DNA from: Candidatus Yonathbacteria bacterium RIFCSPLOWO2_01_FULL_47_33b
Lineage (GTDB): Bacteria; Patescibacteriota; Minisyncoccia; Phycocordibacterales; UBA1550
Direction of reading: 5' to 3'
NCBI GenBank assembly: GCA_001823575.1
Contig: MHUW01000018.1
Coordinates: 1 to 35,502 of the forward strand
Length of the DNA stretch: 35,502 bases
Below are positions 27,348-34,209 of the stretch, in pieces. Every line of letters begins with the position of its first letter. Positions within the stretch are counted from its first letter, which is position 1. The translations under genes and the position numbers were made by a program. The notes under the pieces were generated by a model. The model saw nothing but the letters and a program-made list of their open reading frames with translations, did not search any database and was not told the DNA's origin.

Positions 27348-27701
27348 ATGAAAAAAGTTATTGCACTTAGTATCGCTCTCATGCCATTTTTGGCATCAGC
27401 ACAGTCTGGTTTTACGAATTTAGCTGGTTTCTTTACGTTTTCCGGAGCTTTCCTGAAGTCTGCTACTGCGCTTATGTTTGCTGCAGCGTTCTTCTTCTTC
27501 CTTTGGGGAGTCTTTCAGTTTGTACGTGCAGCAGGTGACGAGGAGGCACGCAAGACAGGTCGCGACCACATCATCTACGGTGTTATTGGTCTCGCGGTGA
27601 TGGCGTCTGTTTACGGTCTCGTAAACTTTTTGACCACGAGCGCAGGCCTCTCTACCACAACAGTTACACCTCCTGCGATTATTGAGATCACTAATCTGTA
27701 G
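27348..27701 (+). CDS. Small two-TM protein (array member 4)
   Basis: Signal peptide MKKVIALSIALMPFLASAQ; FFFFLWGVFQFVRAAGDEEARKTGRDHIIYGVIGLAVMASVYGLVNFL. Confidence 0.6.
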   Translation: MKKVIALSIALMPFLASAQSGFTNLAGFFTFSGAFLKSATALMFAAAFFFFLWGVFQFVRAAGDEEARKTGRDHIIYGVIGLAVMASVYGLVNFLTTSAGLSTTTVTPPAIIEITNL

Positions 27702-27723
27702 TCACAAGTAATCATTTTATTCT

Positions 27724-27966
27724 GTGAATATCATTGAAAAGTTAAACGATCTGATCCTCAACCCTTTGATTGTCCTCCTCTTTGCGGTAGCTGCTGGGTA
27801 CTTTCTTTTTGGACTTCTTCGGTTCATCCAAAACCAGGACAACGAAACAGCACAAGAAGAAGGGAAGCGGCATATGGTCTGGGGTGTCATCGGGATTTTT
27901 TTGATGGTTGCAGTCTATGGCATTTTAAATCTTATCGGTACAACCGTAGGAAATATTACGCAGTAG
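27724..27966 (+). CDS. Small two-TM protein (array member 5), GTG start
   Basis: AAGYFLFGLLRFIQNQDNETAQEEGKRHMVWGVIGIFLMVAVYGILNLI. Confidence 0.6.
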   Translation: MNIIEKLNDLILNPLIVLLFAVAAGYFLFGLLRFIQNQDNETAQEEGKRHMVWGVIGIFLMVAVYGILNLIGTTVGNITQ

Positions 27967-27985
27967 TAGGTTTGGAAAAATTAAC

Positions 27986-28019
27986 AAAAACACTCCGTAC
28001 AAAAGTACGGAGTGTTTTT
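27986..28019 (+). terminator. Terminator of the five-gene membrane protein array
   Basis: AAAAACACTCCGTAC-aaaa-GTACGGAGTGTTTTT perfect 15 bp hairpin. Confidence 0.85.
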
Positions 28020-28037
28020 GTTTTACACCAAAAGAAA

Positions 28038-28063
28038 AAGCCCTCGAATTACTTCGAGGGCTT
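28038..28063 (-). terminator. Terminator for the minus-strand operon
   Basis: AAGCCCTCGAA-ttac-TTCGAGGGCTT hairpin, T-rich on the minus strand. Confidence 0.75.
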
Positions 28064-28081
28064 CATGTTGAATTGCAAATT

Positions 28082-29182
28082 TCAAACAGGAGTTAGCGTT
28101 ACCGTAACTTTGACCGGTGTTTCCGTTTTTGACGAAAAACCAAGACGTAGCCGGCGGATATTTCCGCCCAAATCGACATGCTCGCTGCAGTCATGAGTAA
28201 CGCCTTGAGGGGCACCATCATACTCGATAGCAACGAGGCATCCTTCTGGTGCGTCCCACCTGAAATCAGTTGACGCAGGAATCTTTACCTCCGTAAAAGC
28301 TACTTGTGTGGCGAGTACTACGACAGTACGTGCTTGAGGTTGCTTTGGTGTGGTGCGTTGTGTCGATGTGTTTCGGTGAGTATTTATTGACCATGTCTTG
28401 CCACCTAATTTATATTCATCCAACGTCTTGTGTAACGCTGGAGGCTTAAACGCAAGAACCATAATAGCAAATAAAATAAATATAAGCACCGTGTAGCTAC
28501 CCCTGCTTTCCTTTTTTGCATTACTACGCTCATCAAAGAGTGTAAGTATTACTGCCAAAAGTAATGCAAGAACAAAGATGCCCCCTTCTTTCCCTTTGAT
28601 CGAGAGAGCCCACTCACTAAGGAAAGATTTGTCGCTACCCCAAAAACCTTGCGGAATGAGGGAAACAACGGCAAATCCGATGATGGTACAGGCTCCATAA
28701 AACACAAGCTTTTTCCCGATTTCACCGCCGTATTTCCACTGGTCGGCCATAAGGCTGACTGCAATAGATCCTGCGATGATAACGAAGAATGCGCCAGGGT
28801 TTTCGGTAAAAGGAACGAAGCCAAGGTAGAAGAGTACAATAGTGCCCACAAGCAAGACAGTTTTGAAAACACTGAAATAGTGTCTCAATATCCATTTTGC
28901 TCCCTCGGAGAGTGAACCATCGCCAATGATTGCCCCCGCGACAGCAACTTCCGCAACTTGCCGCGGACGCCACCACAAAATAGCGGTGACAACGGCGAAC
29001 AAGGACGAGAGAATTATGTTGACTTCAGGGTGACCAAAAACGTTACATACAAGCCCGATGAGCATGATACCAATGAGTACCCAGAGTGCTCCGACAAGCT
29101 TTAAGTATGCTTTTCGAATAGGGTCAACACCGAGGCCGATGGTTTCGCTGCCGACATTGAGAACAGCTAGAATAAGATCCAT
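28082..29182 (-). CDS. Hypothetical polytopic membrane protein
   Basis: Multiple hydrophobic segments; soluble Thr/Val-rich C-terminal domain; no family recognised. Confidence 0.6.
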   Translation of the reverse strand: MDLILAVLNVGSETIGLGVDPIRKAYLKLVGALWVLIGIMLIGLVCNVFGHPEVNIILSSLFAVVTAILWWRPRQVAEVAVAGAIIGDGSLSEGAKWILRHYFSVFKTVLLVGTIVLFYLGFVPFTENPGAFFVIIAGSIAVSLMADQWKYGGEIGKKLVFYGACTIIGFAVVSLIPQGFWGSDKSFLSEWALSIKGKEGGIFVLALLLAVILTLFDERSNAKKESRGSYTVLIFILFAIMVLAFKPPALHKTLDEYKLGGKTWSINTHRNTSTQRTTPKQPQARTVVVLATQVAFTEVKIPASTDFRWDAPEGCLVAIEYDGAPQGVTHDCSEHVDLGGNIRRLRLGFSSKTETPVKVTVTLTPV

Positions 29183-29199
29183 TTGAGGCTCCTTTGATT

Positions 29200-29874
29200 T
29201 TAGATTTGGAAGACCCAGCCAACAAAGCGATAGAAGGGATTAACCTTGTAATGCTTTTTACGGTAGGCTGTGATGTGAGGCACCAGAACATCATTGATAG
29301 CCTTTGCAACCTTGTTGGGGTCGGAAAGGTCATTAACAGAATCAAGGCAAAGAGATTTAACAATAATCTGCTTCACTTCCTTGTGGATTTCTGAAAGTTT
29401 GCTTTCGTCAACCAAGTGGTTTATGCGAAGAGTTTCTACCGCATGACGTATGTCATCATCCTCCTGGCACATATTTGCATCTGCAACGAGATCCTTGAGG
29501 AACTTAACGCGTCGATCGTTTTCTGAAAACTCAACGACGTTAATTTTTTCTCCTTTTTCGTTCGTAGTTGTTTCGTTTGGCATTGAGCCAATGTTGAGAA
29601 GAAGAGAAGTTGATTCGTCGAGAGTGAGCTTTTGCATAATCTTATCAAGCGCACTTCGCTCATCTTTTTTGAGGCCTGTACGAACAGAACCCCAAATCCC
29701 TTCATCAGCACGACCAAGGCCAAACAGATGGGGGAGGTGTTGTTTCACTGCTTCTTTACGTTCTTCTCCTGGTTTGGCATCTGAAACTTCTTTGATACCA
29801 ACTGCCAGCATAATAAACTGGACAATCTCTACGATTACCCCAAAAGCATCCTTAACATCGAATTTTTCAGACAT
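29200..29874 (-). CDS. Hypothetical protein, operon partner of 28082..29182
   Basis: 224-aa ORF, SD GGGAG before ATG, upstream promoter TTGACT-N16-TATAAT (29933-29960). Confidence 0.6.
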   Translation of the reverse strand: MSEKFDVKDAFGVIVEIVQFIMLAVGIKEVSDAKPGEERKEAVKQHLPHLFGLGRADEGIWGSVRTGLKKDERSALDKIMQKLTLDESTSLLLNIGSMPNETTTNEKGEKINVVEFSENDRRVKFLKDLVADANMCQEDDDIRHAVETLRINHLVDESKLSEIHKEVKQIIVKSLCLDSVNDLSDPNKVAKAINDVLVPHITAYRKKHYKVNPFYRFVGWVFQI

Positions 29875-29932
29875 GACTGTCTCCCTTAAGTTGAATTTGC
29901 AATTATCAAAGATCTGACAATTTTCTTGTTTA

Positions 29933-29960
29933 ATTATAGCAGATTCTCAAAAAAAGTCAA
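29933..29960 (-). promoter_or_regulatory. Promoter of the 29874-28082 operon
   Basis: Minus strand TTGACT-N16-TATAAT, extended -10 TGC. Confidence 0.7.
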
Positions 29961-29965
29961 GGTGC

Positions 29966-30014
29966 CACAACCAGCAAAATACCGAGGAAAAACCTCGGTA
30001 TTTTGCTGGTTGTG
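29966..30014. repeat. 22 bp perfect inverted repeat
   Basis: CACAACCAGCAAAATACCGAGG-aaaaa-CCTCGGTATTTTGCTGGTTGTG. Confidence 0.9.
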
Positions 30015-30039
30015 AGCGTGGACGAATTAGCAAATTCGC

Positions 30040-30118
30040 GTCCTGGACGTTAGACTTGAACCCTCAAGGATCACTCCATACGCTTCTCAATTACCAAATT
30101 GACCTACTGGGTGAATCA
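30040..30118 (-). pseudogene. tRNA-Leu-like remnant (anticodon-position GAG), D-arm/anticodon 5' half deleted
   Basis: Reverse complement ...TTGAGAAGCGTATGGAGTGATCCTTGAGGGTTCAAGTC aligns with tRNA-Leu(CAG) CTCAGAAGCGTATCCCGTAAGGGTTGGGAGTTCGAGTC. Confidence 0.45.
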
Positions 30119-30165
30119 GCTGATTCGCATCTTGGATGTAAACGACGTACGCATTCTGAACTGGG

Positions 30166-30247
30166 TGCGCGTGGGGAGACTCGAACTCCCAACCCTTACG
30201 GGATACGCTTCTGAGACGTACGCGTATACCAATTCCGCCACACGCGC
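30166..30247 (-). tRNA. tRNA-Leu(CAG)
   Basis: GCGCGTGTGGCGGAATTGGTATACGCGTACGTCTCAGAAGCGTATCCCGTAAGGGTTGGGAGTTCGAGTCTCCCCACGCGCA. Confidence 0.93.
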
Positions 30248-30317
30248 ACTCAGTTCAGAATAATAAAAAAGCCCAGTTCCGCCACACGCTCGCGGTCATG
30301 CCATTCTAGCATATTTA

Positions 30318-30402
30318 TGGTGCCGAGGAGAGGACTTGAACCTCCATGGGTTACCCCGCTTGCTCCTAAGGCAAGTGCGTCTACCAATTTCGCCACCTCG
30401 GC
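30318..30402 (-). tRNA. tRNA-Leu(TAG), CCA encoded
   Basis: GCCGAGGTGGCGAAATTGGTAGACGCACTTGCCTTAGGAGCAAGCGGGG...GGTTCAAGTCCTCTCCTCGGCACCA. Confidence 0.95.
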
Positions 30403-30441
30403 ATATAGATACAAGGTACACTAAACATACCTCCGCGTAAA

Positions 30442-30554
30442 GCACCCCAGTAGGATTCGCCTCTTCCTTCGGTCGAGACTATCCATTTTGTAGCGATTCG
30501 AGAATACTCTCATCGCCAAAATGGTGAGCCTACGGTTCGAATCCTATTGGGGGC
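30442..30554. repeat. tRNA-3'-end-mimicking hairpin element P1 (next to tRNA-Lys)
   Basis: GCACCCCAGTAGGATTCG...CGAATCCTATTGGGGGC arms match tRNA-Lys T-arm/acceptor; core TCGCCTCTTCCTTCGGTCGAGACTATCCATTTT shared with P2. Confidence 0.8.
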
Positions 30555-30567
30555 GTTACTGATAATA

Positions 30568-30601
30568 AAAAAAGCAGGGAAGATACCCTGCTTTTTTATT
30601 A
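30568..30601. terminator. Terminator between tRNA-Lys and P1
   Basis: AATAAAAAAAGCAGGG-aagata-CCCTGCTTTTTTATT hairpin. Confidence 0.75.
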
Positions 30602-30677
30602 TGGTGCCCCCAGTAGGATTCGAACCTACGACCGTCTCGTTAAGAGCGAGCTGCTCTACCAACTGAGCTATAGAGGC
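30602..30677 (-). tRNA. tRNA-Lys(CTT), CCA encoded
   Basis: GCCTCTATAGCTCAGTTGGTAGAGCAGCTCGCTCTTAACGAGACGGTCGTAGGTTCGAATCCTACTGGGGGCACCA. Confidence 0.93.
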
Positions 30678-30813
30678 ATATATTTACTAATCTAACTCTA
30701 TCACTTTTCTGTGCCTACCAAAGTTTATGGCCGAGCCACGAATCAGCTGATTCGGCGATAGAGGCATTTGGTACTTGAATTATTATACACAAAAAACGAA
30801 GAAAGGGAAGTAG

Positions 30814-30919
30814 TGCCCGGGGTGGGACTCGCCTCTTCCTTCGGTCGAGACCATCCATTTTAATAGTCGCTATGCTCCTTTAAAATGTGGGGCCTCTGGT
30901 TCGAGTCCCACCCCAGGCA
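30814..30919. repeat. tRNA-3'-end-mimicking hairpin element P2 (next to tRNA-Leu(TAA))
   Basis: TGCCCGGGGTGGGACTCG...CGAGTCCCACCCCAGGCA arms match tRNA-Leu(TAA) 3' end; core TCGCCTCTTCCTTCGGTCGAGACCATCCATTTT shared with P1. Confidence 0.8.
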
Positions 30920-30937
30920 TCTCGCTCTGCTTATTTG

Positions 30938-31018
30938 TGCCCGGGGTGGGACTCGAACCCACATATCTTTCGATGGGAAATTTTAAGTTTCCTGTGTATA
31001 CCATTCCACCACCCGGGC
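30938..31018 (-). tRNA. tRNA-Leu(TAA)
   Basis: GCCCGGGTGGTGGAATGGTATACACAGGAAACTTAAAATTTCCCATCGAAAGATATGTGGGTTCGAGTCCCACCCCGGGCA. Confidence 0.93.
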
Positions 31019-31037
31019 AGGTGAAGATACTCTCTTG

Positions 31038-31109
31038 AGGCGTGGGCGAGAATCGAACTCGCGTATAGAGGTTTTGCAAACGACCGCCTTACCACTTGGC
31101 TACCACGCC
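31038..31109 (-). tRNA. tRNA-Cys(GCA)
   Basis: GGCGTGGTAGCCAAGTGGTAAGGCGGTCGTTTGCAAAACCTCTATACGCGAGTTCGATTCTCGCCCACGCCT; U73 discriminator. Confidence 0.85.
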
Positions 31110-31114
31110 GACAT

Positions 31115-31207
31115 CAGTCAAAAAGTCAAAAGTCTTAAAGTTGAAAGCAGATACATCTTCGCACTCTGATTTTCTTTTGACTTTAAGACTTTGAACTTTA
31201 AGACTTC
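31115..31207. repeat. AGTC-type heptameric inverted repeat cruciform (H3)
   Basis: Left AGTCAAAAAGTCAAAAGTCTTAAAGTTGAAAGCAGATACA; right CTTTTGACTTTAAGACTTTGAACTTTAAGACTT. Confidence 0.75.
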
Positions 31208-31213
31208 CTCATC

Positions 31214-31540
31214 TTATCCTTCTTGGAGAAGGTCGTCAATTCTTTGGCGGCTGCGCTCGCCCATGTCGAGCTTTACTTCAAAGACGGGCAAGGTGCGAAG
31301 CTTTGCATGCTCGGCAATGTATTCACGAAGCTCGGTGCGCTTTCTTTTCGCAAAATCTAATGCGCGCTCCTCCTCGCTCGTAGGAATCGTCGTGATATAG
31401 ATCGTCGCGCGTTTGAAGTCAGGAGAGATGGTCGCATCCGTTACGGTGATAAGCGAACGCGTACCTGCCTCACGCTGAAAAAAGCGCGCAGCAATTTCGC
31501 GAAGGAACTCCCGCATTTTTTCTTGTCGAGGTGTTGCCAT
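31214..31540 (-). CDS. rbfA: Ribosome-binding factor A
   Basis: REIAARFFQREAGTRSLITVTDATISPDFKRATIYITTIP...LRTLPVFEVKLDMGERSRQRIDDLL; adjacent to infB. Confidence 0.88.
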   Translation of the reverse strand: MATPRQEKMREFLREIAARFFQREAGTRSLITVTDATISPDFKRATIYITTIPTSEEERALDFAKRKRTELREYIAEHAKLRTLPVFEVKLDMGERSRQRIDDLLQEG

Positions 31541-31544
31541 ATTT

Positions 31545-33065
31545 CTACTTCTCGTTCATAACGAATGCCTCAAGAATATCGCCAGCGGCAATTTCAATCT
31601 TGGACTCGACCATAAGTCCGCATTCGTTACCTTCTTCAACTTTTTTAGTTGCGAGTTTTTGTGCCTGAAGCTCAATAACTTTACCACGGCCAATTTCTGT
31701 CTCTCGGCGCATTATCTTTACCTGTGCATTGAGCTCAAGAGTACCAGAAACAACCTTGCCGCCGATAACTTGCTTGTGCTTCATGGCGCTAAATGTCTTG
31801 AGGACCTTGAGCGAGCCAACGATTTCCTCGCCGAGCACCTTGGGGGTGCGGAGGTCGAGCTCTTTGTTCATCCAGTCAGTAAGTTCATAGATGATATCAA
31901 ACGTTTTGATAGTGACACCAAAACGTTCAGCAATGTCCACCGCGTTACGGTCAACTTTGGTATGGAAACCAAGGATGATAGCACTCTCAGATCCTGAAGC
32001 GAGCTTTGCGTCGTTTTCACCGATGGTGCCAACGCCCTTGGCGATGACTTTGATAGCAATGCGCTCACGTTCGATTTTACCGAGCTCCTTTTCGATAGCC
32101 TCAAGGGTGCCCGCAACATCAGTCTTAATGATGACAGGGATAATGAGCGCATCGTCAGCAAGGGGAACCGTGCGGACAATATCTTGCACCCCCTTCTTTG
32201 CGCGCGATTCCCTCAGGGTTGCCTGAGCAGCCTCAGCTTCTTTCTTTGTTGCATAGGCACGGAAGGATGCGCCGACAGGAGGGAGAGAGTCAAATCCGGT
32301 AATCTGAATAGGTGACGAGAATGTTGCTTCGGGGACTTGTTTGCCGAGGAAGTTTTCAATCACGCGTACGGGCGTGAGGCTTTCTTCAGCGACGATGAAG
32401 GTTCCTTTTTTGAGGGTGCCGTTGGTAATGATGAGCGTTGCTGAGATTCCGCGAGAGGGGACGACATGAGATTCGACGACGACACCACGCGCAAGTACGG
32501 TCGTGTCACCCGTGAGGTTCTCCATTTCCGCAACGAGGAGAAGCATGTCGAGGAGGTCAGAAACGCCGGTTCCAACTTTTGCAGAAATAGGCACAAAGGG
32601 TACATCGCCACCAAAACCCTCGAGGTAGATTTCGTTTTCAGCGAGGTTTTGTTTGGTGCGCTCAATGTTCGCGTTGGGCTTATCGATCTTGTTGATAGCA
32701 ACAATGTAGGGGATACCCGCTTCTTTGATAGCCTTGAGTGCCTCTTTGGTCTGCTCCTTTACGCCGTCCTCTGCGGAAACAACCAAGATGGCAATGTCAG
32801 CAACGCCTGCACCGCGTGAGCGCATTTTTGAAAATGCTTGGTGGCCTGGTGTGTCGAGAAAGGTGATGCGGTTGGCCACCCCTTCTTTAACAGGGTGGTT
32901 GACCTCGTATGCGGAGAGATGCTGGGTGATACCGCCCGCCTCGCCGGCAACCACGTTTGATTTACGGATATAATCAAGAAGGCTTGATTTGCCATGATCA
33001 ATATGCCCCATGATCACGACGATGGGTGGACGAGGAAGAAAGTTTTGTGGGGATAGTTTAGCCAT
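31545..33065 (-). CDS. infB: Translation initiation factor IF-2 (short form)
   Basis: [38 protein letters not shown]; starts almost directly at the G domain. Confidence 0.95.
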   Translation of the reverse strand: MAKLSPQNFLPRPPIVVIMGHIDHGKSSLLDYIRKSNVVAGEAGGITQHLSAYEVNHPVKEGVANRITFLDTPGHQAFSKMRSRGAGVADIAILVVSAEDGVKEQTKEALKAIKEAGIPYIVAINKIDKPNANIERTKQNLAENEIYLEGFGGDVPFVPISAKVGTGVSDLLDMLLLVAEMENLTGDTTVLARGVVVESHVVPSRGISATLIITNGTLKKGTFIVAEESLTPVRVIENFLGKQVPEATFSSPIQITGFDSLPPVGASFRAYATKKEAEAAQATLRESRAKKGVQDIVRTVPLADDALIIPVIIKTDVAGTLEAIEKELGKIERERIAIKVIAKGVGTIGENDAKLASGSESAIILGFHTKVDRNAVDIAERFGVTIKTFDIIYELTDWMNKELDLRTPKVLGEEIVGSLKVLKTFSAMKHKQVIGGKVVSGTLELNAQVKIMRRETEIGRGKVIELQAQKLATKKVEEGNECGLMVESKIEIAAGDILEAFVMNEK

Positions 33066-33072
33066 GGGATTT

Positions 33073-33105
33073 CAGTCAGAAAGTCTAAAAGTCAAAAGTC
33101 GAAAG
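33073..33105. repeat. AGTC-type heptameric single arm (H4)
   Basis: CAGTCAGAAAGTCTAAAAGTCAAAAGTCGAAAGC. Confidence 0.5.
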
Positions 33106-33107
33106 CG

Positions 33108-33581
33108 CTACGACCTTTTTGCGCGGGTAACAGCGTCACGCTCCTCTGCGGTCATTTCAAACTCCGAAGAAAAGTTTTTGATGGGCTTTGCAAAGACACT
33201 CATACGGTCGCGTGCATAAAGGCTCGAGACTACCGTACCGTCTCCATTTTCAGAAAGGAGTGCGATGGCAAAGCTCTGGTTGCCACCCTCGCCGGTTCCC
33301 TTGAATGCATTGAAACGAATTGTCTCAACACCCTGGATGCTGCGGCGGAGGCGTGCCTCGGCAGTTTTAAGGTAAGCACTGGTGTCATCGCGGAACCCTT
33401 CGAGGGCACGAATATCTGCGCCAAGTGCGCTGATGAGCCCTTCGAGACTCTGCGCGTTCTTTCCCGCAAGAAGTTTTTTCAAGCGACGCTCAACAATAAA
33501 GAGCCAAATACTCAAGGCCAGAACAACAGCCGAGAGTAGTGCAATAATGATCATGGGTGAGAGCGATGCCATAATGTTCAA
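33108..33581 (-). CDS. Hypothetical membrane-anchored protein (DUF4446-like architecture)
   Basis: N-terminal TM, then ...RFNAFKGTGEGGNQSFAIALLSENGDGTVVSSLYARDRMSVFAKPI. Confidence 0.65.
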   Translation of the reverse strand: MNIMASLSPMIIIALLSAVVLALSIWLFIVERRLKKLLAGKNAQSLEGLISALGADIRALEGFRDDTSAYLKTAEARLRRSIQGVETIRFNAFKGTGEGGNQSFAIALLSENGDGTVVSSLYARDRMSVFAKPIKNFSSEFEMTAEERDAVTRAKRS

Positions 33582-33623
33582 AACTATACCTTATTTTTCG
33601 ATATTTTGCAAAAGAGGCCGCTC

Positions 33624-33767
33624 GGCATTCTATTTTCTGGTGCACGCATATTTTCTTGCTAGAAAATTGACTCCAAGAGCGAATCAGCTGATTCGTCTGC
33701 TCGCCTCTCATTCAGCAGAATGACTAACTGGGTCCAGGCTGCGCAAGGCACCAGAAAATAGAATGCC
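33624..33767. repeat. Structured intergenic repeat, R-family copy C (inverted orientation, longer)
   Basis: GGCATTCTATTTTCTGGTGC...GCACCAGAAAATAGAATGCC perfect 20 bp stem, ATTTTCT-TGCT-AGAAAAT hairpin. Confidence 0.85.
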
Positions 33768-33861
33768 TCGCTCCAAGGAGGAATACAGTGGTAATTTGTT
33801 GTTTGTGGCAAAAAGAAAACCGCCTCGTCAGAAAGACCGAAGTGGTTTTCTGTGAAGCGGT

Positions 33862-34110
33862 TTATTTCCAGCGCGGGCTACTTTGGCGCAATTTTGATGC
33901 CTCCTCTGGGTCAATCTTAAGTGCTCGGTATGCCTCTGATGCCTCGCTGTCGCTAATCTGTTTCTTGCTCCAAAGCGCATCAATAGCACCGAGTACATAA
34001 ATTTTTGCTATGTCTACCTTATTTTCTAAAAGGAGGTCAGCTACAGCTTCTTGGCCTTTTTCGTTTAGGCATTGTCCTGCAAGTTGTGTAATAACATCGT
34101 GCTCTGACAT
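33862..34110 (-). CDS. Hypothetical 82-aa protein
   Basis: SD GGAGG upstream of ATG, promoter at 34143-34171, hairpin downstream. Confidence 0.6.
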   Translation of the reverse strand: MSEHDVITQLAGQCLNEKGQEAVADLLLENKVDIAKIYVLGAIDALWSKKQISDSEASEAYRALKIDPEEASKLRQSSPRWK

Positions 34111-34142
34111 TTGGTGATCCTCCGTAATTTAACCTGCTTTAA

Positions 34143-34171
34143 ATGATAGCATATTTTATATTAAAAGTCAA
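34143..34171 (-). promoter_or_regulatory. Promoter of the 82-aa ORF
   Basis: Minus strand TTGACT-N17-TATCAT, extended -10 TGC. Confidence 0.55.
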
Positions 34172-34209
34172 GTCTTTTGAATTGGGCTCCAAAAGGCTAT
34201 GATGTCGGG

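Noticed and set aside
30442-30919. P1/P2 as intron-containing plus-strand tRNAs or as integron attC sites
   Set aside because: T-stems cannot form because the 5' strand is replaced by its complement, no acceptor/D/anticodon arms are present, and attC core triplets and an integrase are not seen.
30870-31079. 69-aa minus-strand ORF over tRNA-Leu(TAA), tRNA-Cys and P2
   Set aside because: Composed of tRNA and hairpin sequence; no independent coding evidence.
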